The notes under the pieces are model-generated. The model saw only the letters and a program-made list of their open reading frames with translations, was not told the origin of the DNA and searched no databases. The translations under genes and the position numbers were made by a program. A DNA stretch of 64,000 bases, taken from contig NZ_JAOQNH010000001.1 in assembly GCF_025961205.1 (NCBI RefSeq), positions 372,001 to 436,000 on the forward strand. The letters are read 5' to 3'. Source of the DNA: Azospirillum fermentarium. GTDB taxonomy: Bacteria > Pseudomonadota > Alphaproteobacteria > Azospirillales > Azospirillaceae. Below, in pieces: positions 35,061-44,887 of this stretch. How positions within the stretch are numbered: position 1 is the first letter of the stretch; each line of letters begins with the position of its first letter.

Positions 35061-36629
35061 ATGACCGCGACCGACAATGATGACGAACTTCTGTTCGCCG
35101 ACGAGGATTCCGTCCCGGATGGCGGGCCCGCCATCGACCCCACCCTGCCGCCCTGGGTCATCCTGATCGTCGATGACGATCCCGAGGTGCACGCGATCAC
35201 CCGCGTGGTGCTGGGGGAGATGATCTATGAACGCCGCGGCGTCACCTTCCTGTCCGCCCACACGGCGGCGGAGGCCAAGGCCATCCTGCGCAGCCACGAG
35301 GACATCGCCACCATCTTTCTGGATGTGGTGATGGAAACCGACGACGCCGGGCTGAAGCTGGTCCATTTCATCCGCGAGGAATTGGGCAACAGCCAGGTGC
35401 GCATCATCCTGCGCACCGGCCAGCCGGGACAGGCACCGGAACGGCAGGTCATCGTGTCCTGCGACATCAACGACTACAAGGCCAAGAGCGAGCTGACGGC
35501 GCAGAAGCTGTTCACCGCCACCGTCTCGGCCCTGCGGTCGTACCAGCACATCGTGGCGCTGGAGCAGAGCCGGCGCGGGCTGGAAAAGATCATCGACGCC
35601 GCCGCCGCGCTGCAGGAGGAACGCTCGCTCCAGCGCTTCGTGGAAGGGGTGGTGCAGCAGATCTCCTCCCTGCTGGGCCATGCCCGCGGCGCGCTCCTGT
35701 GCGTGCCGAACGACGAGCCCGGCACGGCGGAGATTCTGGCCGGCAGCGGCCTGTTCGACGGCACCGCCGGGCGGCGCCTGGCCGACGCGCTGGACGAGGG
35801 CACGCGCGCCGACATCGCCGCAGCACAGGCCTCGGGCCACGCCGTATCCCGCGACGGCTCTTATTCGGCGGTGTTCCGCACCCGCCGGCACACCGCCTGC
35901 GTGGTCCATGTGGCCGGCACCCTGACCCCCATCGACCGGCAACTGGTGGAGATCTTCTGCTCCAAGGTGGCCGCCGGCCTGGACAACGTTTATCTGCTGG
36001 AACAGCTCCGCCGCACCCAGACCGCCACCGTGCAGGTGCTGGGCAAGCTGGCCGAGTTCAAGGACGAGGTGACGGGGGAGCACGTGAAGCGCATCGAGCG
36101 CTGGACCACGCTGATCGCCCGCGAACTCCAGGCCCGCGGCACCTTTCCCGACATCGTGGACGATCATTTCTGCGACCACATCGGGCTGGCCAGCATCCTG
36201 CACGACGTGGGCAAGGTGGGCATCCCCGACCACATCCTGCGCAAGCCCGGCCGGCTGGACCCCGACGAGATGACCATCATGCGGGAACACGCCGCCATCG
36301 GCGGCACCGTGCTGCGGGAAGCGACGCGGATGGTGGACGGCCACACCTATCTGCAGCTCGGCGCCGACATCGCCGAGTCCCATCACGAAAAATGGGACGG
36401 ATCGGGCTATCCCCGCGGCTTGAGCGGCGATGCCATCCCGCTGGCCGGGCGCATCGTCGCCGTGGCCGACGTCTACGACGCCCTGATCCACACCCGCCCC
36501 TACAAGAAAGCGTGGGAACAGCACGAGGTGCTGGACCTGCTGCGGCGGGAAACGGGCACCCATTTCGACGGGCGGGTGGTGGACGCCTTCTTCGCCGTGC
36601 TGGAACGGGAAGGGGCGGCGCCCGTCTGA
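35061..36629 (+). CDS. Response regulator with DUF3369 and HD-GYP phosphodiesterase domains
   Basis: The 522-residue protein has a receiver domain (residues 30-160, acidic pair in [10 protein letters not shown] and Asp in [12 protein letters not shown]), a DUF3369 sensor-like middle part (about 165-320) and a C-terminal HD-GYP domain. The catalytic motifs are [12 protein letters not shown] and [18 protein letters not shown] enzymes degrade cyclic di-GMP, lowering the signal for sessile growth. The ATG at 35061 was preferred to an upstream TTG. A TTGACA hexamer lies at 34998-35003, but no matching -10 was seen. No partner kinase gene is adjacent. Confidence 0.92.
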   Translation: MTATDNDDELLFADEDSVPDGGPAIDPTLPPWVILIVDDDPEVHAITRVVLGEMIYERRGVTFLSAHTAAEAKAILRSHEDIATIFLDVVMETDDAGLKLVHFIREELGNSQVRIILRTGQPGQAPERQVIVSCDINDYKAKSELTAQKLFTATVSALRSYQHIVALEQSRRGLEKIIDAAAALQEERSLQRFVEGVVQQISSLLGHARGALLCVPNDEPGTAEILAGSGLFDGTAGRRLADALDEGTRADIAAAQASGHAVSRDGSYSAVFRTRRHTACVVHVAGTLTPIDRQLVEIFCSKVAAGLDNVYLLEQLRRTQTATVQVLGKLAEFKDEVTGEHVKRIERWTTLIARELQARGTFPDIVDDHFCDHIGLASILHDVGKVGIPDHILRKPGRLDPDEMTIMREHAAIGGTVLREATRMVDGHTYLQLGADIAESHHEKWDGSGYPRGLSGDAIPLAGRIVAVADVYDALIHTRPYKKAWEQHEVLDLLRRETGTHFDGRVVDAFFAVLEREGAAPV

Positions 36630-36650
36630 GCGCCGCCCCCCGCCGTCCCC

Positions 36651-39179
36651 TTACGATCCCTGGCTCAGGGCTTCTTCCAGGTTCACGTTCTTCGGATCCT
36701 TCCCCTGCATGACGAGCTGCATCTGGGGGTACGGGATGCTGATGCCCAGCTCGTCGAAGCGCTTCTTCATGCGCTTGTTGAACTCGCGCCCGATGCCCCA
36801 CTGCTTGATCGGGCGGGTCTTGAAGCGGGCGACGATGACGATGCCGGAATCGGCCAGCTTGTCCAACCCCATCACCTCCAGCGGCGCCAGGATGTCGAAG
36901 CTGAACTGCGGGTCGGCCTGCATCTCCGCCCCCAGCCGCTTCAGCACGTCGATCACCCGGTCGCAATCCTCGTTGTAGCTGACCAGCACGTTGAAGACGG
37001 CGAAGGAGAAATCCTTCGTCATGTTCTTCACCGTGGTGACGGCGCTGAACGGCACCGAATGCACCGCCCCCGCCGTGTCGCGCAGGCGGATGGTGCGGAT
37101 GGAGATGGCCTCCACCACGCCCGAGTGGTTGCCGCCCACGTCCACCACGTCGCCGACCGCAATGGTGTCCTCGAACAGGATGAACAGGCCGGTGATGACG
37201 TCCTTGACCAGCGTCTGCGACCCGAAGCCGATGGCAAGGCCGACCACGCCGGCACCGGCCAGCAGCGGTGCTATGTTGACGCCCAGCTCCGACAGCGTGA
37301 TCAGGGCCACCATGACGATCAGCAGGATCATCACCGCGTTGCGCAGCAGCGGCAGCAGCGTGCGCACGCGGGCGGAGCGTTCCACATGGGTGCCGTCCGC
37401 CCCGGTGCCCGACAGGAAGCGTTCGATGAAGGCGCTCACCACCTCCCACACCAGCACGGCGAAGACCAGGGTGATGAGGATGGTGGTCCCGCCCTCGATC
37501 AGCCGGCGGCCGACGCTGCTTTCCACCCAGCCGCCGGTGTCGATGCCCCAGCCGGCCAGGGCGGCCAGCAGGGCGGTGATCCAGATCACCAGCTTCACCA
37601 GCCGGTGCAGCAGCGGCAGGTAGAGGTTGATGCGGGCTTCCAGATGCGGATACGCCTCCCGCGTTTCGGCGGGCAGGCGCACGCCGCGCAGCAACAGCCG
37701 GCCCAGCCCGTTGACCAGGAACCGGGCGCCCACGAACACCGCGATGGTGATGCCGGTGGCCCGCGCCAGATACTCGAACCCGCCATAAACGTTCAGCACC
37801 CACGCCCCGAAGGCCACCAGCACATAAGCGATGGCGAACAGGTGCCACACGTCGGCGAACCGCCGGCGGGCGGAACGCATGACCGCCCCCTGCCCGTCGC
37901 GTTCCCGCTCCTCCGCGTCCCGGGCGTTGCCGTTGCCGCTCAAGGGATGGCCGCGCAGCCATTCGGCCACGTCGGCGCGGTTCTGCAGGATCAGCGCCAC
38001 CAGCATGACGGCGATCAGCAGCCCCAAGAGCTTCAGCAGCGCGCCATAGGCGGCCAGCGGCAGCCCCAGCACGAACGCCGACTGGATCAGGAAATAGCCG
38101 TACACCCCGGCCACCACCAGCCGGCGCACCCACACGTACGCCCGCACCGCGGTTTCGTCGCGGGCGCGCAGCAGCCGCAACCCCGGTGCCGCGGGGGCCA
38201 GCAGGAAATCGGCCACCAGCAGCACCGCCTGCACGATGACGCTGGCGCTGGTGATGGCATAGAGCACGCTGCGCACCCGCGGTCCCGGCATGATGACGGT
38301 CAGGGCACCATAAACCACCACCACGAACACCAGGATGGGCAGAACCCGCAGCAGCATGCGGGCGAACAGGTACGGCACCCGGCCCAGGATGCGCTGGGGC
38401 CGGCGGTTGGCCAGCGCCCCCAGCGGGCGCGACAACGCCTTGTCCCCCAGCCGCCGGATCAGGAAGGCGGTCAGCAGCAGCGGCGGCACCATCACCGCCA
38501 GATTGAACCAGCGCTCGTGGGTGGAGGGATCGTCCACCTGCCGCTGGATCCAGGCGGAAACCTGCGGCACGTCGGAAAACGCCTCGCCGATGCGCACAAG
38601 CTGGCCGGTCAGCCCGTCCACCTGTTCGGCGATCAGGGCCACGCCCATGGCGCCCAGGGTGTCGGGCTTGTCGTCGTCCTTTTCCTCCTCCGCAGCACCG
38701 GGCGCCTGGCCCTTTTGCGCGGCGATGAGGATCTTGAGCTGTTCCACCAGCTTGGCGCGCGCCTCCGCGTCTTCCAGGGTGGCGACCATGTCCTCAAGCT
38801 GGGCGGCGGGGCCGTCCTCCTTGGCCGCCGGGGCGGGAGCGGCCGGGGCGGCGGGGGCCATGGGCACCCCCGGCGTGCCGGGCGCCACGGCGGCCACATG
38901 GGTCAGCCGCGCCGGGGGGTGGGCGTGCTGGACCGCCGGCTGGGCCTGCGTCTTGGCCGGCGGGGCGGCCTTGGGCGGCGATGCGGGTGCGAGGGCGGGG
39001 GCGGGGGCGGGGGCGGGGGCGGGGGCGGCCTGTGCCGCTTCCGCGGGCGAGATGGGCGACCCGGTGTCTTCGTTGGCGTGAACAGGCAGTGCGGCAAAGA
39101 TCACCGCCGCCAGCACGCACAGGAGAAAGACCAGACGGCCGGCAGGGCCGGTCATCCGCGGCACGAACGAAACAGGCAT
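36651..39179 (-). CDS. Large MscS-family mechanosensitive channel
   Basis: The roughly 842-residue protein has a signal peptide, then an Ala/Pro-rich stretch (about residues 37-70, many AP repeats) and a second flexible segment. About ten membrane helices follow, and a C-terminal MscS domain contains the pore helix GVVGLAIGFGSQTLVKDVITG and DTIAVGDVVDVGG. It resembles MscK/YbdG-like channels and releases solutes on hypo-osmotic shock. The start is uncertain (ATG at 39179 or 39155). It lies 107 bp after addA on the same strand. Confidence 0.9.
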   Translation of the reverse strand: MPVSFVPRMTGPAGRLVFLLCVLAAVIFAALPVHANEDTGSPISPAEAAQAAPAPAPAPAPALAPASPPKAAPPAKTQAQPAVQHAHPPARLTHVAAVAPGTPGVPMAPAAPAAPAPAAKEDGPAAQLEDMVATLEDAEARAKLVEQLKILIAAQKGQAPGAAEEEKDDDKPDTLGAMGVALIAEQVDGLTGQLVRIGEAFSDVPQVSAWIQRQVDDPSTHERWFNLAVMVPPLLLTAFLIRRLGDKALSRPLGALANRRPQRILGRVPYLFARMLLRVLPILVFVVVVYGALTVIMPGPRVRSVLYAITSASVIVQAVLLVADFLLAPAAPGLRLLRARDETAVRAYVWVRRLVVAGVYGYFLIQSAFVLGLPLAAYGALLKLLGLLIAVMLVALILQNRADVAEWLRGHPLSGNGNARDAEERERDGQGAVMRSARRRFADVWHLFAIAYVLVAFGAWVLNVYGGFEYLARATGITIAVFVGARFLVNGLGRLLLRGVRLPAETREAYPHLEARINLYLPLLHRLVKLVIWITALLAALAGWGIDTGGWVESSVGRRLIEGGTTILITLVFAVLVWEVVSAFIERFLSGTGADGTHVERSARVRTLLPLLRNAVMILLIVMVALITLSELGVNIAPLLAGAGVVGLAIGFGSQTLVKDVITGLFILFEDTIAVGDVVDVGGNHSGVVEAISIRTIRLRDTAGAVHSVPFSAVTTVKNMTKDFSFAVFNVLVSYNEDCDRVIDVLKRLGAEMQADPQFSFDILAPLEVMGLDKLADSGIVIVARFKTRPIKQWGIGREFNKRMKKRFDELGISIPYPQMQLVMQGKDPKNVNLEEALSQGS

Positions 39180-39286
39180 CACAATCCAAAACGGCTGTTG
39201 CGGCGCATCAAGGCAGCAAAAGCTACCGTGCGGGGCGGCGGTTGCCAACCCGTCTATGGTCTAGCCCGGAAGACAGAGCCGCCGTC

Positions 39287-42200
39287 TCATGTCTTTATTG
39301 GTGAGACCCTATCCAAAAGCGTAGGCGGCAGCTCCATCAGGAACGGCCCGTCGGTCCACACCAGCGCGCAGCGGATGATCCGCCCCGGATAGATCGCCGC
39401 CACCGCGTCCCGGTACGCCGCCATCTGCGCCAGATAGACCTCCGGCACCGACTCGACGGCGCGGGGCGGCGGGCGGTTGGTCTTGTAATCGGCGATCCAC
39501 ACCGCGTCCCCGGTCACGGCCAGCCGGTCGATCTGGCCCGACAGGGCGCGGTCGCCCACCAGCCCGACCACCGGCACCTCGGCCCGCGACTGCGGCCCGA
39601 ACAGATGGGCGAAGGCCGGGTCTTCCAGCACCGCCAGGGTTTCCCGCGCCAGCCGGTCCTGCTGCGCCGCCGTCAGGCCGTGGGCCGGGCGGGCGAGGAA
39701 GCGGCGGGCCGCCGCTTCCCGCAGGTCCGGTTCCAGATCGGGCAGGGTCTGGAGCAGGCGGTGAACCAGGATGCCGCGCTGGAAGCGGTTGCCGTCGTCC
39801 TCTTCCAGGGGGGAGCGGACCGCCGGCTCCTCCGTCTCGGGGCGGGACGGGGTGAGGGGGCGCGACGGCGTGGGCTCCGGCGGCGCCCGGTCACGCCACC
39901 AGCCCGGCAGCGGCGGATGTTCCACCGCCACCGCTTCCGCCGGCTGGTCGCTGCGGGCCGGGGCGGTCTGCGGATCCTTCCACCGCCAGCCGCCGCCGCT
40001 CCACCCGTGGGCGCCGAAGCCGGTGAAGTCGAAATCCCAGCGCACGGCGCCGCCCGGTTCCCCGGCGGCCTCGAACGCCTGATCCACCAGCTTGTACCAG
40101 CAGTCCCCCGACGGTTCGCGGGTGGTTTCCCAGCCGCAGACGATCATGCGGTCCTCGGCCCGCGTCAGGGCCACGTACAGCAACCGGCGGTATTCCTGGT
40201 CACGGCGGTGGTTGGCGCGGGCGCGGGCGGCGGTGGCGATCCCCTCCATCTGCGCCACACGCGGGGCGTAAAGGGGGACCGGCAGTTCCTCGTCCGGCCA
40301 CAGCACCCCCGGCCCCTGAACCGGCGCGCCGCAGGTGTCGGGCAGGAAGACGATGGGGGCCTGCAGCCCCTTGGACCCGTGCACGGTCATGATGCGCACG
40401 CGCCCGCCGCCGGCGTCCTGCTCGCGCTTGATCTCCGCCTCGCTGGCTTCCAGCCATGCCAGGAAAAGCTGGAGCGAGGGCGGCTCGGTCTTCTCGAAGG
40501 CCAGCGCGATGGCCAGGAACTCGTCCAGCGGGTCCAGCGCGTCCGGCCCCAGCCGCCGCAGCATGGCCCGCCGCCCCGACACATCGTCCGCCGGGCAGGG
40601 TGCCGCCAGCAGCCCGGCGAACAGCTCGTACGGGCGGCGGAAATCGGTGCGGCCCATCAGATCGCCCAGCCAGACGCGGGCGGGCCGGAACACCGGGTCG
40701 CTTTCCGCCCGCCGCACCATCGCCTGCCACAGGCTGCCCTTGCGCTCGTACGCCAGGGTGAACAGCTCGTCCTCGCCCAGCCCGATCAACGGCCCCTTGA
40801 GCACGGTGGCCAGCGCCAGATCGTCTTCGGGCAGCAGCAGGAACCCGGCCAGGGCCATCAGGTCCATCACCGCCAGCTGCCGGGTCAGCACCATGCGGTC
40901 AACGCCCGACACCGGCACCGCCCGTTCCTTCAGCGCACGCACCAGTTCGGTGACGAAGCCGGTGCGGCGGCGGACCAGCACCATCACGTCGCCGGCCTGG
41001 ACCGGGCGCCCGCGGGATTCCAGCATCTCCCCCGACCGCAGCCAGCCGGCGATGGTGTCGGCGATCACCGCCGCCAGCCGGTTGGCCGGGGAATCGACGG
41101 TTTCGCGGGCCACGGGCGGTTCCCAGGGCGCGCGTTCGGGCGGGGGTTCCGGCTTGATTGTCGGCCACACCTCCACCACCCCGGCCTGCCCGCGGCGGAA
41201 GGCGCGGTGGGTGATGGTGCCCGACAGCACCACCCCGTCGCGGGCGGCGGGCTGGGCGAACACCGCGTCCACCGCCCCCAGCACGGCGGCGGTGGAGCGG
41301 AACGAGATGTTGAGCGACACATCGGCCCAGGTGCGCGCCGATTCCGCCGCCAGCGCCTCGAACCGCCGCCGCATCCGGTTGAACTCGGCGGGATCGGCGC
41401 CCTGGAAGCTGAAGATCGACTGTTTCTCGTCGCCCACGGCGAACACCGTGCGCACCGTGCCCGCCCCGGCCCCCGATCCGGCGCCGGTATCGGCGAAGAA
41501 CTCCTCGGCGATGGCGGCCACCACCGCCCATTGGTCGGGGTTGGTGTCCTGCGCCTCGTCGATCAGGATGTGGTCCAGGCCGCCGTCGAGCTTGTACAGC
41601 ACCCACGGCACCACCGGACGCCCCGGCACCCCGCCCAGGAGTTCCTTGGCCTTCAGGATCAGGTCGTCGTAATCCAGCAGCGCACGGGCGGCCTTGCGCT
41701 CGCGGTACGATCCCAGCAGCGCGTCGGCCAGCGTCAGAAGCGCGGTGGTGGAGGCCGCGACCCGCGCCGCCCGGCGCCGTTCCGACAGCGCAACAAGCCG
41801 CTCGGCCTCGTCCTCCATGGCCGCCAGCGCCAGGGGGAATTGGGTGGCCGGCTTCCTCGTCATCAGCGTCTTGCGCACCGTGCCGTCGGCGGTGAGGAAC
41901 TGGGCGGCGTAGACGTCGAAGCCGGCCAGCCGGTCGCCGGAATCGAGCCATGCCTGAATGGCGCTCCCCCGTTCCTGATCGGTCTTGCTGCCGCCGGCCA
42001 GCGCCTGACAGGCCAGCCGCAGCCCCGCTTCATCGAAGGCATCCGGTTCGGTGCCGGCGCGCAGGATGTCGGCGTCGTCGGTGCCGGGGGCGACGGAGAG
42101 CAGACGGTGCACCGCCTCCACCACCGGGTCGAGCCCGCGGTGGGCGCGCAGCAGCCCCTCGATCCGCCCGCGCTGGCTGGTCAGTTCGGCCAGCAGGTCG

Positions 42201-42796
42201 GCGAACTGCTCGGCGTTGAGATCGGTGGTCAGCCGCGCCAGCGCCCGCCCGATGGCCGTTTCGGGGGCGGAACGGCCCTGCTCCAGCACGGCGTCGCGCG
42301 CCTCCCCCAGCAGCCCTTCGGCGGTGTGGTCGTCCATCACCTCGAAATGGGGGGCAAGGCGCGCTTCCAGCGGGAAGCGGCGCAGCAGCGACTGGCAGAA
42401 GGCGTGGATGGTCTGGATCTTCATGCCGCCGGGGCAATCCACCACGCGGGCGAACAGCCGCCGCGCCGTGGTGCGGGTGTCGGCATCGGGCATCAGCCCG
42501 CCCAGCGCCGCCAGCTCATCGGTCAGCGTGTCCTCGTCCAGCGTGGCCCAGCGCCCGAGCGTGCGGTTGATGCGGATGGACATTTCCGCGGCGGCCGCCT
42601 TGGTGAAGGTCAGGCAGAGGATGCGGGCCGGCGTGGTGCCGGTCAGCATCAGCCGCAGAACGCGGTCGGTCAGCACCTTGGTCTTCCCCGATCCCGCCGA
42701 CGCCCCCACCCACACCGATGCCACCGGGTTCGACGCCAACTGCTGCTTGACGTTGGGATCATAATCGTCGGGAACGGCGAAGGAGGCGTCGGTCAT
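39287..42796 (-). CDS. addA: Double-strand-break repair helicase-nuclease AddA
   Basis: The 1169-residue protein is a UvrD/Rep-type helicase fused to a RecB-like nuclease. The Walker A is GASAGSGKT (residues 31-39); helicase motifs include HAFCQSLLRRFPLEA, DYDDLILKAKEL, ILIDEAQDTNPDQW and IMTVHGSKGLQAPIVFLPD. The nuclease core near the C-terminus reads GQIDRLAVTGDAVWIADYKTNRPP. With AddB it processes broken ends for RecA loading. Its normal partner addB is about 12 kb away on the other strand, which is unusual. The ATG at 42796 was chosen. Confidence 0.95.
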   Translation of the reverse strand: MTDASFAVPDDYDPNVKQQLASNPVASVWVGASAGSGKTKVLTDRVLRLMLTGTTPARILCLTFTKAAAAEMSIRINRTLGRWATLDEDTLTDELAALGGLMPDADTRTTARRLFARVVDCPGGMKIQTIHAFCQSLLRRFPLEARLAPHFEVMDDHTAEGLLGEARDAVLEQGRSAPETAIGRALARLTTDLNAEQFADLLAELTSQRGRIEGLLRAHRGLDPVVEAVHRLLSVAPGTDDADILRAGTEPDAFDEAGLRLACQALAGGSKTDQERGSAIQAWLDSGDRLAGFDVYAAQFLTADGTVRKTLMTRKPATQFPLALAAMEDEAERLVALSERRRAARVAASTTALLTLADALLGSYRERKAARALLDYDDLILKAKELLGGVPGRPVVPWVLYKLDGGLDHILIDEAQDTNPDQWAVVAAIAEEFFADTGAGSGAGAGTVRTVFAVGDEKQSIFSFQGADPAEFNRMRRRFEALAAESARTWADVSLNISFRSTAAVLGAVDAVFAQPAARDGVVLSGTITHRAFRRGQAGVVEVWPTIKPEPPPERAPWEPPVARETVDSPANRLAAVIADTIAGWLRSGEMLESRGRPVQAGDVMVLVRRRTGFVTELVRALKERAVPVSGVDRMVLTRQLAVMDLMALAGFLLLPEDDLALATVLKGPLIGLGEDELFTLAYERKGSLWQAMVRRAESDPVFRPARVWLGDLMGRTDFRRPYELFAGLLAAPCPADDVSGRRAMLRRLGPDALDPLDEFLAIALAFEKTEPPSLQLFLAWLEASEAEIKREQDAGGGRVRIMTVHGSKGLQAPIVFLPDTCGAPVQGPGVLWPDEELPVPLYAPRVAQMEGIATAARARANHRRDQEYRRLLYVALTRAEDRMIVCGWETTREPSGDCWYKLVDQAFEAAGEPGGAVRWDFDFTGFGAHGWSGGGWRWKDPQTAPARSDQPAEAVAVEHPPLPGWWRDRAPPEPTPSRPLTPSRPETEEPAVRSPLEEDDGNRFQRGILVHRLLQTLPDLEPDLREAAARRFLARPAHGLTAAQQDRLARETLAVLEDPAFAHLFGPQSRAEVPVVGLVGDRALSGQIDRLAVTGDAVWIADYKTNRPPPRAVESVPEVYLAQMAAYRDAVAAIYPGRIIRCALVWTDGPFLMELPPTLLDRVSPIKT

Positions 42797-42872
42797 GATC
42801 GGGTGCGCTGCCGGGGGTGGGATCGGTCGGGCACGGTAGCACATCCGGGGAGATTTGCGGCTTTCACCATGC

Positions 42873-42911
42873 CGAATTTACGAGATACGAGATACGTATT
42901 GCGTAAATTCG
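42873..42911. promoter_or_regulatory. Candidate HigA operator
   Basis: CGAATTTACG and CGTAAATTCG are perfect 10-bp arms 19 bp apart, with the repeated GAGATAC and the palindrome ATACGTAT between them. The right arm overlaps the predicted -35, so antitoxin binding would block the promoter. Confidence 0.6.
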
Positions 42912-42926
42912 AATTAATGGTAGGAT
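42899..42926 (+). promoter_or_regulatory. higBA promoter
   Basis: TTGCGT is followed after 16 bp by TAGGAT, giving a start near 42933 and a leader of about 73 nt. It overlaps the inverted repeat thought to bind HigA. Confidence 0.55.
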
Positions 42927-43005
42927 CAGTTATCCGTCCGGCGTGGTTTTGGCTCTTCGTATCCGCGATGCTCTCCCCCATCGAACAGCCGATCGGAGGC
43001 ACCGC

Positions 43006-43284
43006 ATGATCAAATCCTTTGCCTGCCGGGATACAGAGGCACTGTACAACGATGTCCGCGTTTCCCGATTCGAGGCCTGCGAACGTCATGGCCGACGGAA
43101 ACTGACCATTCTGGCAACGGCCCCCAGCCTCAACGCCTTGAGGGTGCCACCGGGGAACCGGCTGGAAGCCTTATCCGGGGACCGGAACGGGCAGTTCAGC
43201 ATCCCCATCAACAGCCAATGGCGCATCTGTTTCCGCTGGATCGACGGGCATGCCCACGACGTTGAAATCTGCGATTATCATTAA
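43006..43284 (+). CDS. higB: HigB-type toxin (RelE/ParE superfamily)
   Basis: The 92-residue protein matches HigB toxins: start MIKSFACRDTEALY, centre RRKLTILATAPSLNALRVPPGNRLEAL, end NSQWRICFRWIDGHAHDVEICDYH. These are ribosome-dependent mRNA endonucleases. The ATG at 43006 has CGGAGGCA upstream. The toxin gene precedes the antitoxin gene, the host-inhibition-of-growth order. Its base composition looks less GC-rich than neighbouring genes, consistent with transfer. Confidence 0.95.
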   Translation: MIKSFACRDTEALYNDVRVSRFEACERHGRRKLTILATAPSLNALRVPPGNRLEALSGDRNGQFSIPINSQWRICFRWIDGHAHDVEICDYH

Positions 43285-43304
43285 GCGCCGCCTAGGAGGC
43301 ATCC

Positions 43305-43604
43305 ATGTCCGACACGCTTTCCCCCATTACACCGGGCGAAATCCTGAAAGAGGAGTTCATGGAGCCAAACGGCATCAGCGCCAGCCAGCTGGCCCGCGAC
43401 CTAGACGTGCCAGCCAATCGGATCAGTGAGATCATTGCTGGCCGGCGGTCTATCACTGCGGATACGGCCTTGCGGCTAGGACTCTATTTCGGAATCGAAC
43501 CGGAATTCTGGCTCAATCTGCAAAACCACTACGACCTGCGCCTTGCGCGGGCGGCAGCCGGGGAGGCCATCGCTCAGCGCGTCCGCCCGCTCCAGGCCGC
43601 CTGA
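43305..43604 (+). CDS. higA: HigA-type antitoxin
   Basis: The 99-residue protein has a helix-turn-helix of the XRE type at residues 17-60 (GISASQLARDLDVPANRISEIIAGRRSITADTALRLG) and the family end FWLNLQNHYDLRLA. It neutralises HigB and represses the operon with it. CTAGGAGG lies before the ATG; 20 bp separate the two genes. A palindromic operator is upstream of higB. Confidence 0.96.
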   Translation: MSDTLSPITPGEILKEEFMEPNGISASQLARDLDVPANRISEIIAGRRSITADTALRLGLYFGIEPEFWLNLQNHYDLRLARAAAGEAIAQRVRPLQAA

Positions 43605-43619
43605 ACGCCCGCGGCACCG

Positions 43620-44663
43620 TCAAGACAGGCTGCTCACAGGCACCCCACGGGCGCGAACCGCTTCCGGTGTCCCCGCAAGCCGGGCGATGGTCTCGGCCAC
43701 CCGTCCGGGCACGGCGTAATGGATCATGTGCCCGGCGCCGGGGATCAGTTGAAGGTCGCTGCGGGGCAGCCGGTGGTGGAGCCACACCGAATGGCTTTCG
43801 GCATCGACGATGCGGTCCCCGGTGCCGGCCATGATCGCCACCGGCCGGTCCAGCCCGTCCAGCCGGTCCCGCAGCGCCCGTGCCGCCGGCATCATCAGGG
43901 CGGCGTCCTGGGCCTCGGCACGGATCTGCCAGGGACGGACCAGAAGGTTGCCGGGGAAACGGCGGCGGAAATGCTCCGGCACCGGGCGCGGGGCGAACAC
44001 CGCCTTGAAATCCAGCGGCAGCAGCGCCGTCCCGGCCAGGGGCGACACCGTGTAGCGCAGCACCCCGCCGATGATGGGAATCGTCGGTGCCGCCGCCAGC
44101 GGCACGTCGTAGCGCACGGTCGCCGCATGATAGCCCGCCAGCAGCACCAGCCCCGCCACGTCACCGGGCCGGCTGAGCGCCATCTCAAGGGCAACGAGCG
44201 TGCCCCACGAATGGCCGGCGATCACCGGACGTCCGACGCCCAGCCGCCGGCACGCCCGCCACAAAAGCCCGGCCTGCCGGGCCGCCGTCCACACGGTGCC
44301 GTGGGGGCGTTCGCTGTAGCCGTACCCCGGCCGGTCGATGGCGATGACCCGGTGCCGTTCGGCAAGCCGGTCGAACACGCCGCTGATGAGAAAATCCTCG
44401 GCCACCACCGCGTTGCCGTGGATGAGGAGGACCGGCGGCCCCTCCCCCTTTTCGAAATAATGCAGGCGCACGCCGTCCACGGCGATGAACCGCCCGCCGG
44501 GCGGGTGCTCCCGCTCGGCCTTATGCGCGCGGTAGGTGTTGTAGACCGCCGCTGCCGCCAGGGCCGCGGCGGATGCGGCCAGGACCGCCCCCGTCCGTGA
44601 CCGGGTGGGGGGCCGTTCCGATACGGCAACGATGCCGGGGGGAAATGTCCGAACTCCGTTCAC
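43620..44663 (-). CDS. Alpha/beta hydrolase with membrane anchor
   Basis: The 347-residue protein starts at a GTG at 44663, decided by a perfect AGGAGG 5 bp upstream (44669-44674). A hydrophobic helix near residues 22-38 (AVLAASAAALAAAAVYN) anchors it. The hydrolase fold has HGNAVVAEDF, the nucleophile elbow AGHSWGTLV (Ser), Asp in GTGDRIVDAE and His in PGAGHMIHYAVP: a full catalytic triad. Substrate unknown; haloalkane-dehalogenase and epoxide-hydrolase relatives share this layout. It converges with higA. Confidence 0.85.
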   Translation of the reverse strand: MNGVRTFPPGIVAVSERPPTRSRTGAVLAASAAALAAAAVYNTYRAHKAEREHPPGGRFIAVDGVRLHYFEKGEGPPVLLIHGNAVVAEDFLISGVFDRLAERHRVIAIDRPGYGYSERPHGTVWTAARQAGLLWRACRRLGVGRPVIAGHSWGTLVALEMALSRPGDVAGLVLLAGYHAATVRYDVPLAAAPTIPIIGGVLRYTVSPLAGTALLPLDFKAVFAPRPVPEHFRRRFPGNLLVRPWQIRAEAQDAALMMPAARALRDRLDGLDRPVAIMAGTGDRIVDAESHSVWLHHRLPRSDLQLIPGAGHMIHYAVPGRVAETIARLAGTPEAVRARGVPVSSLS

Positions 44664-44887
44664 GTCAGCCTCCTGCCGGAACCGGGGAGCAGCCCCCGGA
44701 GCATCCCTCGTTGTGCTTTGCAACATGGACAGAAGGGTCAACCGGTCAGCGTGGGGAGTGGTTCCGAGGGCATGCGCACCATCGCCCTACAGCCGCCACG
44801 CCCAATCATTCAAATGAAATCAATTTTTCATTGTTGAACAAACAAATATTGAATGGAAGAATATGTCTGATTTCAGCGGAGGATTCC
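44664..44887 (+). promoter_or_regulatory. AT-rich promoter region of the RTX gene
   Basis: From about 44800 to 44887 the DNA is far more AT-rich than around it. It contains an imperfect palindrome of about 28 bp centred near 44823 (TTCAAATGAAA and its near-complement). It probably holds the RTX gene promoter; no clear -35/-10 was assigned. Confidence 0.4.
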
